Source of the DNA: Pseudotamlana agarivorans
Lineage (GTDB): Bacteria; Bacteroidota; Bacteroidia; Flavobacteriales; Flavobacteriaceae
Assembly (NCBI RefSeq): GCF_018860245.1
Contig: NZ_JAHKPD010000020.1
Coordinates: 1-64,000 of the forward strand
Length of the DNA stretch: 64,000 nt
Direction: 5' to 3'
Shown: in pieces, positions 53,008 through 62,372 of the stretch
Position numbering within the stretch: position 1 is the first letter of the stretch
How the letters are laid out: every line of letters starts with the position of its first letter
Notes under the pieces: model-generated
Told to the model about the DNA's origin: nothing
Seen by the model: only the letters and a program-made list of their open reading frames with translations
Database searches by the model: none
Position numbers and translations under genes: made by a program

Positions 53008-53217
53008 GATTTTTTATAATTTAAATTGTTAATTTTCTGGACATAAAAGTAATGAATTAAGCTATTTCTCGTCTTACATTTTGTATTAATTTTTAAAACG
53101 CAAGGGTTAAAGAATCATTGTTTTTTTACTAATAAACACAGATTTTAAATTGACTTTTTTAATGATAGATTAACTTCTCAGTAAAAAAACATAACTTGCA
53201 GCACTCAATATATTACT

Positions 53218-54990
53218 ATGAAACACCTTCAAGATAGCACTACAAATACGAACAAAAAAAAGTCTAAAGTCACCATGACTCAAGCTTTTAAAACCATTAT
53301 TTGGCCAAGGCGTAATCTTGTGTTTATTGGGTTGATTTTAATAGTAATTAGAAGTTTAGCGGGATTGGTATTACCATGGCAGAGTAAGGTGCTTTTGGAT
53401 GAGGTGGTGCCAAATAATGATCCATCCCAGTTATATACATTAATAGCCATTGTATTAGTAGCAATTTTAGTGCAAGCCATAACTTCCTTCGCATTAACAC
53501 AAATTTTAAGTGTTCAGGCTCAATATTTAATAAGTGAATTAAGGGCTCAAGTTCAGAAAAAAGTATTGTCATTGCCTATTAGTTTTTTCGATAATAACAA
53601 AACGGGTGGTATGGTTTCTAGAATAATGAGTGATGTAGAGGGTGTTAGAAATTTAATAGGAACAGGATTAGTTCAACTTGTGGGCGGTACGTTTACGGCC
53701 ATTGTTTCTTTAGTGATTTTGATAAAGTTAAATGCTTGGATGACCCTTTTTGTATTTGTACCTCTGTCCATTTTTGGATATATCGCCTTACGTGCTTTCA
53801 AATATATTCGACCTGTTTTTAGGGTACGAGGTAAGATTAATGCGGAAGTAAAAGGGCGATTAACTGAAACTTTAGCAGGGGTTCGAGTAATTAAAGCTTT
53901 TAATGCTGAAGCACAAGAAAATCTTGTTTTTGAAAAAGGTGTTGAACGTTTATTTAAAAATGTAAAAAAGAGTTTAACAGCTACGGCTATTATGACGAGC
54001 TCTTCAACTTTTTTGATAGGTGTTGCTACTACAGGAATTATGGGTATAGGTGGCTATTATATGATGCAAGGTGAAATGACCACAGGTGATTTTCTTTTCT
54101 TTACCTTGGTGCTTGGTTTTATGATTGCCCCAATCGTTCAAATGAGCAATATTGGGAGTCAGTTAACAGAAGCCCTGGCAGGTTTAGACCGTACGGAAGA
54201 GCTCATGAATATGACAGCCGAAGAAGATAACGCATCACGAACCGTTCGGCTCAATAAACTAATAGGAGACGTTGAATTTAATAACGTGTCTTTTGCTTAT
54301 GAAGCTGGTAAACCCGTACTTCATAATGTTAGTTTTAAAGCGCCAGCAGGTACGGTTACTGCTTTGGTGGGGAGTTCTGGCTCTGGGAAGTCTACTATTG
54401 CAGGTTTGTCTGCTACGTTTTTAAATCCGAATACAGGAGAAGTTTTAATAGATAATCAAGATTTATCTAAGGTAAAACTGAGCAGTTTTAGAAAACATTT
54501 AGGTGTCGTTTTACAAGATGAATTTTTATTTGAAGGCACTATTAGAGAAAATATTCTTTTTCCACGACCTAATGCTACCGAAGCAGAATTACAAAATGCT
54601 ATAAAAGCCGCATATGTTAACGAATTTACAGATCGTTTTGATGATGGGTTAGAAACTTTAATAGGAGAACGCGGTGTGAAACTATCAGGGGGGCAGCGTC
54701 AGCGATTAGCTATTGCAAGAGCAATTTTGGCAGATCCTAAACTTATTATTTTAGATGAAGCGACCTCTAATTTAGATACTGAAAGTGAGGCTTTAATTCA
54801 GAAGAGTTTAAATGAATTGGTGAAAGATAGAACGACAATCGTGATTGCTCACCGTTTAAGTACCATTAGAAAGGCCGATCAAATTTTAGTTATTGAAGCA
54901 GGACACATCGTGGAACGTGGTACGCATGACGAGTTGATTGCCAATAATGGAAGATATTATGATTTATACACCTATCAAGCTAAAATATAA
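53218..54990 (+). CDS. ABC exporter, fused permease-ATPase (MsbA/lipid-A type)
   Basis: The 590-residue half transporter has six membrane helices in residues 30-330, then the ATPase with Walker A GSSGSGKST near 385-393, signature LSGGQRQRL near 490, and Walker B LIILDEATSNLDTES. It resembles lipid or drug exporters. It is the first gene with DinB, which overlaps by one base. Confidence 0.93.
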   Translation: MKHLQDSTTNTNKKKSKVTMTQAFKTIIWPRRNLVFIGLILIVIRSLAGLVLPWQSKVLLDEVVPNNDPSQLYTLIAIVLVAILVQAITSFALTQILSVQAQYLISELRAQVQKKVLSLPISFFDNNKTGGMVSRIMSDVEGVRNLIGTGLVQLVGGTFTAIVSLVILIKLNAWMTLFVFVPLSIFGYIALRAFKYIRPVFRVRGKINAEVKGRLTETLAGVRVIKAFNAEAQENLVFEKGVERLFKNVKKSLTATAIMTSSSTFLIGVATTGIMGIGGYYMMQGEMTTGDFLFFTLVLGFMIAPIVQMSNIGSQLTEALAGLDRTEELMNMTAEEDNASRTVRLNKLIGDVEFNNVSFAYEAGKPVLHNVSFKAPAGTVTALVGSSGSGKSTIAGLSATFLNPNTGEVLIDNQDLSKVKLSSFRKHLGVVLQDEFLFEGTIRENILFPRPNATEAELQNAIKAAYVNEFTDRFDDGLETLIGERGVKLSGGQRQRLAIARAILADPKLIILDEATSNLDTESEALIQKSLNELVKDRTTIVIAHRLSTIRKADQILVIEAGHIVERGTHDELIANNGRYYDLYTYQAKI

Positions 54991-55514
54991 TGACCATGAA
55001 AGTAACAGATTTAGAGACTTCCGAGTATAATATTTATTACAAAACCTATATCGATAAAGTGCCCAAAAGCTCAAAATTAATTGATGGATTTGAGTGTGGA
55101 CGTGAAGCAGTCGTAAGCTGTTTTAGAAGCGTCCCTGATGATAAACTCTATTACAGTTATGCTCCCGGTAAATGGACGGTAAAAGAGGTTTTTCAGCACA
55201 TTATTGATACGGAACGGGTTTTTAGCTACCGTTGCTTTTGTTTAGCCAGACAGGAAAAAACGCCACTTCCAGGATACGAGCAAGATGATTATGTGCCGCC
55301 TTCAAAAGCAAATGCAAAATCTATGGATGATTTGATAGAAGAATATGAAGCTGTTCGTAGAAACACCATCGTACTTTTAAAAAGTTTATCAGAAGCAGAT
55401 TTAAAATGTGTTGGAACCGCTAGTGGTGGTAATATGTCGGCAAGAGCGGCAGCCTTTATTATTTTGGGTCATGAAATACACCATTTAGGTGTTATGAAAC
55501 AGCATTATATTTAA
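54990..55514 (+). CDS. DinB-family protein
   Basis: The 174-residue helical-bundle protein has metal-binding histidines in EVFQHIIDTERVFSYR and GHEIHHLGVMKQHY, the DinB/YfiT pattern. Bacillithiol- or thiol-dependent transferases belong to this fold, and bshB1 in the window shows that bacillithiol is present, but this gene's activity is unknown. It overlaps the ABC gene by one base and the convergent pump by 4. Confidence 0.85.
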   Translation: MTMKVTDLETSEYNIYYKTYIDKVPKSSKLIDGFECGREAVVSCFRSVPDDKLYYSYAPGKWTVKEVFQHIIDTERVFSYRCFCLARQEKTPLPGYEQDDYVPPSKANAKSMDDLIEEYEAVRRNTIVLLKSLSEADLKCVGTASGGNMSARAAAFIILGHEIHHLGVMKQHYI

Positions 55515-56716
55515 GATTCAACGGTTTGGTTTTTACGTTTCATAATTGTAAAAACTAGTAGTGATAATATACCAAAAATAGAGAACCCTATAAAAATAGG
55601 AAGTACAGAATGTTTTACGAAACCACCTATATAATTAGCAATAGGTACAGCCATAACAGTAGATAAAAAGCCATTTATCGCGGCACCTATGCCTGCAATG
55701 TGACCAATTGGTTGCATGGCAATGGCTCTTAAATTTCCGAAAAGGAAACCAACCGCGAAAAACTGTAAAGCAAAAAAGCTTAATAATATAAAAATATTAG
55801 GGTTGTTTCCAGACCAAAAAAGAATGACATAAAGCACAGAAACTACGGCATAACCAATGGTAGCTACATGAGCTATACGCCACATCCCGTATTTTTCAAC
55901 TAAGCGGCTGTTCATAAAAGTAGCCAGTCCTATTGAAATCGCTAAACTCGCAAATATGTACGGGAACATTTCTGCCAAGTTGTATTGTTCTTGGAAAATT
56001 TGCTGGGCGGTACTTAAATAAACCATAAAAGAACCTGTTATAAATCCAGAAACCAGTGTAAAGGCAACGGCTTCTTTTTCTCTAAAAAAAGCTTTTGTAC
56101 CATTAATAAAAAGTCCGGGTGTAAATTTTATTCGTTTTTCTATTGGGAGTGTTTCTGGTTGTCTTAGCCAAAACCAAAACATTACGATTACTCCAAAAAT
56201 AAGATTGAAATAAAAAATGGATTTCCAACTAAAATAGACCATTAATAAATGTCCGATCGTTGGAGCTATAACCGGAACGAGTATAAAGAACATGACTACG
56301 ATAGACACTATTTTAGCCATAAAATCGCCTTCAAAAGAATCACGAATCATGGATAGTGATAAACTTCTAGGGGAAGACAAGCCTATTCCTTGTAAAATGC
56401 GACCAACAATCATCACCTCAAAACTTTCCGTAGTGACGCAAATAATACTGGCTATTATAAATACTGAAAAGCCAATGAATACAATAGGTTTTCTTCCGAA
56501 GCTATCTGATAATGGTCCAAAAATAAGTTGTCCGAAACCAATGCCAAGAAAAATCATGGTAATTAGTAGTTGGTTATCACTAGCGTCTATCACATTTAAA
56601 TGCCTACCAATTTCAGGAAGAGCAGGGAGTAAAGCGTCGATAGATAAAGCGACGATAGACATTAACGAAGCCATTAATGCGACAAACTCAATTTTAAAAT
56701 GTTGTGATTTTTGCAT
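55511..56716 (-). CDS. Bcr/CflA-family MFS drug-efflux transporter
   Basis: The 401-residue protein has 12 helices. The N-terminal MSIVALSIDALLPALPEIGR and GFGQLIFGPLSDSFGRKPIV are typical of Bcr/CflA. The motif A loop is in place. It is likely an H+-driven exporter of small drugs. It is convergent with dinB. Confidence 0.92.
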   Translation of the reverse strand: MQKSQHFKIEFVALMASLMSIVALSIDALLPALPEIGRHLNVIDASDNQLLITMIFLGIGFGQLIFGPLSDSFGRKPIVFIGFSVFIIASIICVTTESFEVMIVGRILQGIGLSSPRSLSLSMIRDSFEGDFMAKIVSIVVMFFILVPVIAPTIGHLLMVYFSWKSIFYFNLIFGVIVMFWFWLRQPETLPIEKRIKFTPGLFINGTKAFFREKEAVAFTLVSGFITGSFMVYLSTAQQIFQEQYNLAEMFPYIFASLAISIGLATFMNSRLVEKYGMWRIAHVATIGYAVVSVLYVILFWSGNNPNIFILLSFFALQFFAVGFLFGNLRAIAMQPIGHIAGIGAAINGFLSTVMAVPIANYIGGFVKHSVLPIFIGFSIFGILSLLVFTIMKRKNQTVES

Positions 56717-56951
56717 GACGCAAAAGTAAATTAATTGAGCACCATAATTGTTAACTTAACGATATATTAAGACAATGCTAGTATTGTTTAATATGATATT
56801 TTGGACAAAATTAAGTTATAAATGGTAGGACTATTCATGCTATGAAGCCTCCAAAATAACCCATTTAGAATAGGCCCTAGAATACTTTTAGAACTTTCGA
56901 GTTAGATAAAGAGTAACAAAGTAAAATACTTTACTAAACGCCTAGTTTCAA

Positions 56952-58115
56952 TTATTCCGTTTTAGTGATGGTTATCCGCTTTTTTATTTTAAATTCTCCA
57001 TCGGTAATGACGGCCATAAATAAATAAGTTCCTTTCTCAGTGAGTGTTACAACGGGAGTTTTGGTATTTGGATTGTTGTTTTCGAAGTATACTTTAGGTC
57101 CTTTTTTTAGAAGCCATGTAATTTCTGGATATACATCATCCCCATCGGTATCGCTAATCTCAGCAATAAAATTCACGGTGTTTTTGGAATCATAATCCGT
57201 TTGGATAGTTACCTTAGGAGGTAAGTTTATTTCTGTGTTTTTTGATAAACTTTTTTGAGGTATTTTTGAGTTATCCTCAATCCCTGCTGCCCATAATACA
57301 ATTCTCTGAGCAAATTCTTTATTATCGGAATGTGTTATTTGACTACCATCACCAGCATTCCACATCATGTTTCTATCAAATAAACCTAAAACCCTTCCTT
57401 TGTTAATTTCTGCTATTGCCAGTGTAACATCAGTATTTGGGTTAAAAATACCATCTATTTTGTTTACCTTTAATTCTCCTCCTAATCCAGCATCTTGTGC
57501 TTTTGCCAAAACCTTAGCCGGAGAACTAATCCTTACAAAGCTAACCCCTTCGCCTCTAAAACGAATGCCACCATTTTTATTATAATTATTAATAAAATGA
57601 TCTTTCTCGTATGTTGTAATAAGGTAATTACCACCTCCGTTATCTGTTAGAAAATGCATTCCGAACGCTTCGGTAATTTGGTTGTCAGAATCTCTTCCTA
57701 AAGTATTGTCTATACCAACATGCTTGTAATGTCCGCCAAAAGCGCTATCAGACCAAACTATGAGTCCGCCACCTTGTTTAACCCAATTATGAACAGCTTT
57801 AATTTCTGTTTTCGAGAATACTTTTTGATTAGAACCTAAAATAAGAACATCTACATTTTTTAAAAAATCCGTATCAAAAGTAGTTGAAGCATCATATACT
57901 TCTGTAATATTGACACCTGTTTCTTCAAGGGCTTCCTTAAATTGACTCATGCCATATCGTCCTTCATCTATTAATCTCATTTGATGAAAAGGATGTTCCT
58001 TCCCTGATGGAATGATACCCGTTTCAGATACATCTCCGTATACATAAACAATATTTTGTGCTATTAAAACTTGAGTCAGTAAAAAGAGTAACGTTGTTGA
58101 AAGTGTTTTGATCAT
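56952..58115 (-). CDS. Secreted ThuA/GATase-like protein with C-terminal PKD-like domain
   Basis: The 387-residue protein has a signal peptide (MIKTLSTTLLFLLTQVLIAQ), then a class-I GATase-like domain (VDVLILGSNQKVF; WVKQGGGLIVWSDSAF). A predicted active Cys is absent. Residues about 300-387 form a cadherin/PKD-like beta domain (DTDGDDVYPEITWLL). ThuA-type proteins link to sugar use in Bacteroidetes; the function here is unknown. It is a single gene. Confidence 0.78.
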   Translation of the reverse strand: MIKTLSTTLLFLLTQVLIAQNIVYVYGDVSETGIIPSGKEHPFHQMRLIDEGRYGMSQFKEALEETGVNITEVYDASTTFDTDFLKNVDVLILGSNQKVFSKTEIKAVHNWVKQGGGLIVWSDSAFGGHYKHVGIDNTLGRDSDNQITEAFGMHFLTDNGGGNYLITTYEKDHFINNYNKNGGIRFRGEGVSFVRISSPAKVLAKAQDAGLGGELKVNKIDGIFNPNTDVTLAIAEINKGRVLGLFDRNMMWNAGDGSQITHSDNKEFAQRIVLWAAGIEDNSKIPQKSLSKNTEINLPPKVTIQTDYDSKNTVNFIAEISDTDGDDVYPEITWLLKKGPKVYFENNNPNTKTPVVTLTEKGTYLFMAVITDGEFKIKKRITITKTE

Positions 58116-58541
58116 AATTTAATTTGTTGTTGGGTCAGGTAACATATCATTTAAATGGCTACGTTTAATTTCCTCCATCGCTGAAATAATTAGTTGCTAA
58201 TTGCGATTTAAGGTATTGTCAAATTTATCAATTTTAAAGATCGTTTTTACCACAATTTTAGGTATTTCACTTAGAATTTTAAAAAAGGGCGCTTTTAGAG
58301 GTGTTTTTAAGAGATTATCATTTAAAGGGGGGGCTCTTTCTTAGCAGGAAATAACTAAGTTTATATAATTCGATAGGAGTGTTTTGTTATGGGCCTATAA
58401 AAATGAACAGGTGCCTTATTGATATAACGTTAAAAGTCTCATAAAGAGCGTTAAAAACAGTATTAAATCTGCTAAGTCTTCTTTTAATTATGAATTAGGT
58501 TGTAATTTTATATAAAATGGTTTTTTAAACTCAAACATGTT
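58116..58541. other. 426-base gap with no gene seen
   Basis: No open frame with coding character is seen on either strand. There is a G run (gggggggc near 58327) and short AT repeats. The TetR gene's promoter should lie at its right end but no TAnnTTTG match was found. Confidence 0.5.
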
Positions 58542-59198
58542 ATGGCAAAAAAGAAAACACTTACCGGAGAACAGCTTGTTAATTTATATATGGATTATGT
58601 TTTAGAACACAATAAGGTGCCCAAAACAGTATATGCTTTTGCAAAACATAATAATTTTGAAGAGCAGATATTCTATACTTTTTATGGATCGTTTGAAGCG
58701 CTTGAATCGCATATATTTAAAATGTTCTTTGAGAACACATTAAAACTACTTCATGAAAGTGAAAATTATCAATCTTTTGATGCAAGAGGCAAACTATTAA
58801 GCTTTTATTTTACATTTTTTGAAAACCTAACAGCCAATAGAAGCTTTGTTTTATTTGCTTTAAATAAGCATGAAAACAAGCTGAAAAATCTAAAATGCTT
58901 ATCTAAATTAAGACAAGAATTTAAAGATTATATAGGAAGTTTAGAGATTGAAACCATTGAAACAAAGCAAGAAAAAATAGATAAGTTTCAGCAGCAAGGT
59001 TTAATGGAAAGTGCTTGGGTGCAACTTCTAGTAACCCTTAAATTTTGGATGGAAGATAGCTCACCTTCCTTTGAAAAGACAGATGTTTTTATTGAAAAAT
59101 CTGTAAATACAAGTTTTGATTTCTTGGATGTAGCACCACTTAAAAGTTTGATGGATTTGGGGAAATTTTTGTTTAAGGAAAAAGTGCAAATGCAATAA
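58542..59198 (+). CDS. TetR-family regulator
   Basis: The 218-residue protein has an N-terminal HTH (KTVYAFAKHNNFEEQIFYTF) in the TetR position and a helical ligand-binding region. It lies 8 bases before the ABC1-kinase gene, so it is likely a coregulated pair, possibly autoregulated. The ligand is unknown. Confidence 0.85.
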   Translation: MAKKKTLTGEQLVNLYMDYVLEHNKVPKTVYAFAKHNNFEEQIFYTFYGSFEALESHIFKMFFENTLKLLHESENYQSFDARGKLLSFYFTFFENLTANRSFVLFALNKHENKLKNLKCLSKLRQEFKDYIGSLEIETIETKQEKIDKFQQQGLMESAWVQLLVTLKFWMEDSSPSFEKTDVFIEKSVNTSFDFLDVAPLKSLMDLGKFLFKEKVQMQ

Positions 59199-59206
59199 AA
59201 ACAATT

Positions 59207-60511
59207 ATGAAAGCAATTAATAAAATTCCTGTTTCTAAAATAGAACGCGCTTCAAAATTAGTGTCTACTGGAGCCAAAATAGGCGTGAACTACATAAAGT
59301 ATTATGGTGATAAAATCACGAAATCTGAGTTTGAAGCCAAGGAAAAGTTAAATGAAAATAATGCGTCTGATATTTACGACGGACTAAAACAGCTTAAAGG
59401 AAGTGCTTTAAAAGTAGCTCAAATGTTAAGCATGGAAAAAAGTATCATGCCGCAAGCTTACGTTGAGAAATTCTCGTTAGCTCAATTTTCTGTACCGCCA
59501 CTTTCTCCGCCATTAGTTTTAAAAACGTTTAAAAAATACTTTGATAAATTACCAGAAGACTTATTCGATGCGTTTGATTTGAATTCTGTTAATGCCGCGA
59601 GTATAGGGCAAGTGCACATTGCTGAAAAAGAAGGCAAAAAGCTAGCTGTTAAAATTCAATATCCGGGTGTTGCAGATAGTATTGCTTCAGATTTGGCAAT
59701 GGTTAAACCTATTGCAATGAGTATGTTTAATATAAAAGGTGAAGGTTCAGATAAATATTTTAAGGAAATTGAAGGCAAACTCCTAGAAGAAACAGATTAT
59801 ATCTTAGAGGTTAAACAAAGTAAAGAAATCTCTGAAGCTTGTAAACACATTCCGCATTTAATATTCCCAAAATATTACAAGCAATGGTCGTCTGAACGCA
59901 TTATTACAATGGATTATATGGAAGGCGAACACTTATCTGAATTCACAGCATATAATACCGATCAAAAATTGGCCAATCAATTGGGACAAGCACTGTGGAA
60001 TTTTTATATGTTTCAAATTCACAAATTGAAGAAAGTACATGCAGATCCGCATCCAGGGAATTTTTTAGTATCTAAATCAGGCGATTTAATTGCTTTGGAT
60101 TTTGGTTGTATGAAACAGATTCCAGAAGATTTTTATGTGCCTTATTTTGAATTGGCAGATAAAAAAAACATGGGTAATCCAGAGCATTTTAAAGCGAAGC
60201 TATACGAACTTGAAATTTTAAGAACTGACGACACAGCCGAAGAAGTTAGTTTCTTTACAGCGATGTTTCATGAAATGTTAACCTTGTTTACCGAGCCATT
60301 ACATCAAGAGTACTTTGACTTCTCAAACGCCGAGTTTTTTGGAAAGATTGCTAATTTGGGTGAGAAATATTCTAAAAACACCCAATTGAGGAAGTTAAAT
60401 GCAAATAGAGGCTCCAAACATTTCATTTATATGAATCGTACATTTTTTGGACTCTATAATTTAATGTTTGATTTAAAAGCACGAAATATAAAAATAAACA
60501 CTCCAGTTTGA
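59207..60511 (+). CDS. ABC1/UbiB-family atypical kinase (AarF-like)
   Basis: The 434-residue protein has the ABC1 fold with NAASIGQVHIA (Ala-rich loop), HADPHPGNFL and LDFGCMKQ (metal-binding DFG). The KxGQ motif reads K69-V-A-Q72, so Gly is Ala. Members support ubiquinone or isoprenoid lipid homeostasis through an ATPase-like activity. It pairs with the TetR gene. Confidence 0.9.
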   Translation: MKAINKIPVSKIERASKLVSTGAKIGVNYIKYYGDKITKSEFEAKEKLNENNASDIYDGLKQLKGSALKVAQMLSMEKSIMPQAYVEKFSLAQFSVPPLSPPLVLKTFKKYFDKLPEDLFDAFDLNSVNAASIGQVHIAEKEGKKLAVKIQYPGVADSIASDLAMVKPIAMSMFNIKGEGSDKYFKEIEGKLLEETDYILEVKQSKEISEACKHIPHLIFPKYYKQWSSERIITMDYMEGEHLSEFTAYNTDQKLANQLGQALWNFYMFQIHKLKKVHADPHPGNFLVSKSGDLIALDFGCMKQIPEDFYVPYFELADKKNMGNPEHFKAKLYELEILRTDDTAEEVSFFTAMFHEMLTLFTEPLHQEYFDFSNAEFFGKIANLGEKYSKNTQLRKLNANRGSKHFIYMNRTFFGLYNLMFDLKARNIKINTPV

Positions 60512-60572
60512 AGTCACGATTTCGGATAGAAAATAGGCAAAAGGCCCTCTAAGGTGGTAATAATATTATTGT

Positions 60573-60580
60573 TAAATTTG
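60573..60580 (+). promoter_or_regulatory. Candidate -7 element of the Crp/Fnr-like gene
   Basis: TAAATTTG lies 20 bases before the ATG 60601. The 12-bp palindrome AATAATATTATT (60559-60570) stands 2 bases upstream. A -33 TTTG is not obvious. Confidence 0.5.
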
Positions 60581-60600
60581 AAGCTTAGTAAACTTTATTG

Positions 60601-61185
60601 ATGAACATACAACCTCTTTTAAATTACATTAAAAACCATGTTACCTTAACAGAAACGGAAGAAGCGATTTTAACTTCAAAAGTAAGTTACCGTAAATATT
60701 TAAAAGGACAGTTTATAGTTCAGCAAGGCGATGTTTGTAAATATGAATGTTTCGTCATTTCTGGTTGCACGAAAACTTTTTATGTTGACGATGAAGGGCA
60801 GGAGCATATCGTAATGTTTTCTGTTGAAGATTGGTGGACCTCAGACATCGGGAGTTTTATTACCCAAACTCCAGCCGATTTCAATGTGCAATGCCTTGAA
60901 AACACAGAGCTTATCATGTTTTCTAGTGATGTTATTGAAGAATTATATGCTGAAATTCCAAAATTAGAGCGTTTTTTCAGGCGCATAATTGAACGCGCGT
61001 TAGTGGCTTCTCAAAAACGAATTATAAGAAGTTTTAGCCTTTCTGCAAAAGAAAGATTTCTGTATTTTAGAAATCAGTATCCACAAATAGAACAACGCAT
61101 TCCGCAGTATATGATCGCCTCATACCTTGGTATCACTAAGGAATTTCTTAGCAAAATCAAGAGTCAAATTATCTTAGAACAATAA
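60601..61185 (+). CDS. Crp/Fnr-family transcription regulator
   Basis: The 194-residue protein has the N-terminal cyclic-nucleotide-binding-like barrel (GQFIVQQGDVCKYECFVISG) and a C-terminal winged helix (YMIASYLGITKEFLSKIKS). No Fe-S Cys cluster is present, so it is not a classic O2 sensor. ATG 60601 is preferred to TTG 60598. It is upstream of the SnoaL and YceI genes, possibly their regulator. Confidence 0.9.
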   Translation: MNIQPLLNYIKNHVTLTETEEAILTSKVSYRKYLKGQFIVQQGDVCKYECFVISGCTKTFYVDDEGQEHIVMFSVEDWWTSDIGSFITQTPADFNVQCLENTELIMFSSDVIEELYAEIPKLERFFRRIIERALVASQKRIIRSFSLSAKERFLYFRNQYPQIEQRIPQYMIASYLGITKEFLSKIKSQIILEQ

Positions 61186-61206
61186 AAGTTAATCTAGATT
61201 AACTTT
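61185..61206. promoter_or_regulatory. Perfect 22-bp palindrome with Fnr-type spacing
   Basis: The arms AAAGTTAAT (61185-61193) and ATTAACTTT (61198-61206) flank CTAG. The core TTAAT-N4-ATTAA follows the Fnr/Crp plan TTGAT-N4-ATCAA with one base changed per half. It overlaps the stop codon of the Crp/Fnr-like gene and lies about 75 bases before the next gene. As RNA it is a 9-bp hairpin, so it may instead be a weak terminator. Confidence 0.55.
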
Positions 61207-61280
61207 ATTTAATAACCTACTTCATTTTATAGCTTCTGCTTGTTTCAGAAATTTGTGTCATAATTATTTCAAGAGGTATT

Positions 61281-61634
61281 ATGAATAAATTAATTGAAAA
61301 CATCAGCAATCTCAACGACATGATTCTTCAAGGAAAAACCTTGGAAGCATTCGATTTGTATTATGATGACGATGTGATTATTCAAGAAAATAATAACCCT
61401 GCCTGTGTGGGGAAAATAGAAAATAGAAAGCGTGAAAAATGTTTTTTTGACTCTATTACCGAATTTCGATGCGCAAAACCATTGCACGTGACTATTGGGG
61501 AACGTATTACCATGGTTGAGTGGCATTTCGATTTTACACATAAAGATTTAGGGGTGAAAAATTATAATAAAGTCGTTGTGCAAGAGTGGCGCGACACAAA
61601 AATTATAAAAGAACGCATTTATTACGGATCATAA
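61281..61634 (+). CDS. SnoaL-like small protein
   Basis: The 117-residue protein follows the NTF2/SnoaL cone pattern (LNDMILQGKTLEAFDLYYDDDVIIQENN; ITMVEWHFDF). Polyketide-cyclase-type SnoaL activity is not implied. It is located between the Crp/Fnr-like and YceI genes, 30 bases before YceI. Confidence 0.82.
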   Translation: MNKLIENISNLNDMILQGKTLEAFDLYYDDDVIIQENNNPACVGKIENRKREKCFFDSITEFRCAKPLHVTIGERITMVEWHFDFTHKDLGVKNYNKVVVQEWRDTKIIKERIYYGS

Positions 61635-61664
61635 ATTAATAACTAACAAGAAAAAAAATTGAAC

Positions 61665-62243
61665 ATGAAAAACACAATTAAAAAATTAGCAGTAGTAGCA
61701 TTAGTAACTGTATTCGCTTCATCTTTTACAGCAGTAGGTGGTGAAAAAAAGACGGTTAAAACAGAAGAGAGTACTATAGTTTGGAAAGGCTATAAAGTAA
61801 CAGGATCTCATGAAGGTACTATTGCTATTAAATCTGGAACCTTAGAGTTTAATAAAGATAAATTAGTAGGTGGTGAATTTGTTATAGATATGACCACTAT
61901 ATCAAGTACCGATTTAGAAGGTGAGTATAAAGGTAAGTTAGACGGACACTTAAAATCTGATGATTTCTTTGGTGTTGAAAAATTCCCAACTTCAAAATTA
62001 GTATTTAAAAAGGTTAAAGCTTCAGGGAAAAACGCTTACAACGTTACAGGAGATTTAACAGTTAAAGGAAAAACACATGCTATTGATTTTACCATTTCTA
62101 TTTACGGAAGTAAAGCAACAGCCTCATTAAAAATTGATAGAACCAAGTATGATATCCGTTACGGTTCAGCAAGTTTTTTTGACGATTTAAAAGATAAAGC
62201 GATTTATGACGAATTTGATATCGTTGCAGATCTAGAGTTTTAA
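61665..62243 (+). CDS. YceI-family periplasmic protein
   Basis: The 192-residue protein has a signal peptide (MKNTIKKLAVVALVTVFASS) and the YceI lipocalin-like barrel: STIVWKGYKVTGSHEGTIAI, HLKSDDFFGVEKFPTSKLVF and LTVKGKTHAIDFTISI. YceI proteins bind isoprenoid lipids such as polyprenyls. ATG 61665 starts the signal peptide. It may be controlled by the upstream Crp/Fnr-like gene. Confidence 0.92.
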   Translation: MKNTIKKLAVVALVTVFASSFTAVGGEKKTVKTEESTIVWKGYKVTGSHEGTIAIKSGTLEFNKDKLVGGEFVIDMTTISSTDLEGEYKGKLDGHLKSDDFFGVEKFPTSKLVFKKVKASGKNAYNVTGDLTVKGKTHAIDFTISIYGSKATASLKIDRTKYDIRYGSASFFDDLKDKAIYDEFDIVADLEF

Positions 62244-62285
62244 TTAAATATATTCCTATTGAAAAAGAGGATTATTAGCGTTTTA

Positions 62286-62308
62286 GGGCACCCCATTAGG
62301 GTGCCTTA
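62286..62308 (+). terminator. Terminator after yceI
   Basis: GC-rich stem GGCACCC (62287-62293) / GGGTGCC (62299-62305) with loop CATTA and a weak following T run (TTATT). Confidence 0.6.
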
Positions 62309-62322
62309 TTACGTTATAAGTT

Positions 62323-62351
62323 TTTGTTAGCGGTTTATAATCTTATCTTTG
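62323..62351 (+). promoter_or_regulatory. Promoter of the helicase-like gene
   Basis: TTTG (62323-62326), 17 bases and TATCTTTG (62344-62351) fit the flavobacterial pattern. The ATG is 22 bases downstream. Confidence 0.7.
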
Positions 62352-62372
62352 TTTTTTCAAAAAATATTTAGC

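Noticed and set aside
56292-56729. 145-codon frame opposite the MFS pump
   Set aside because: A shadow of the pump gene; no start context and no protein signature.
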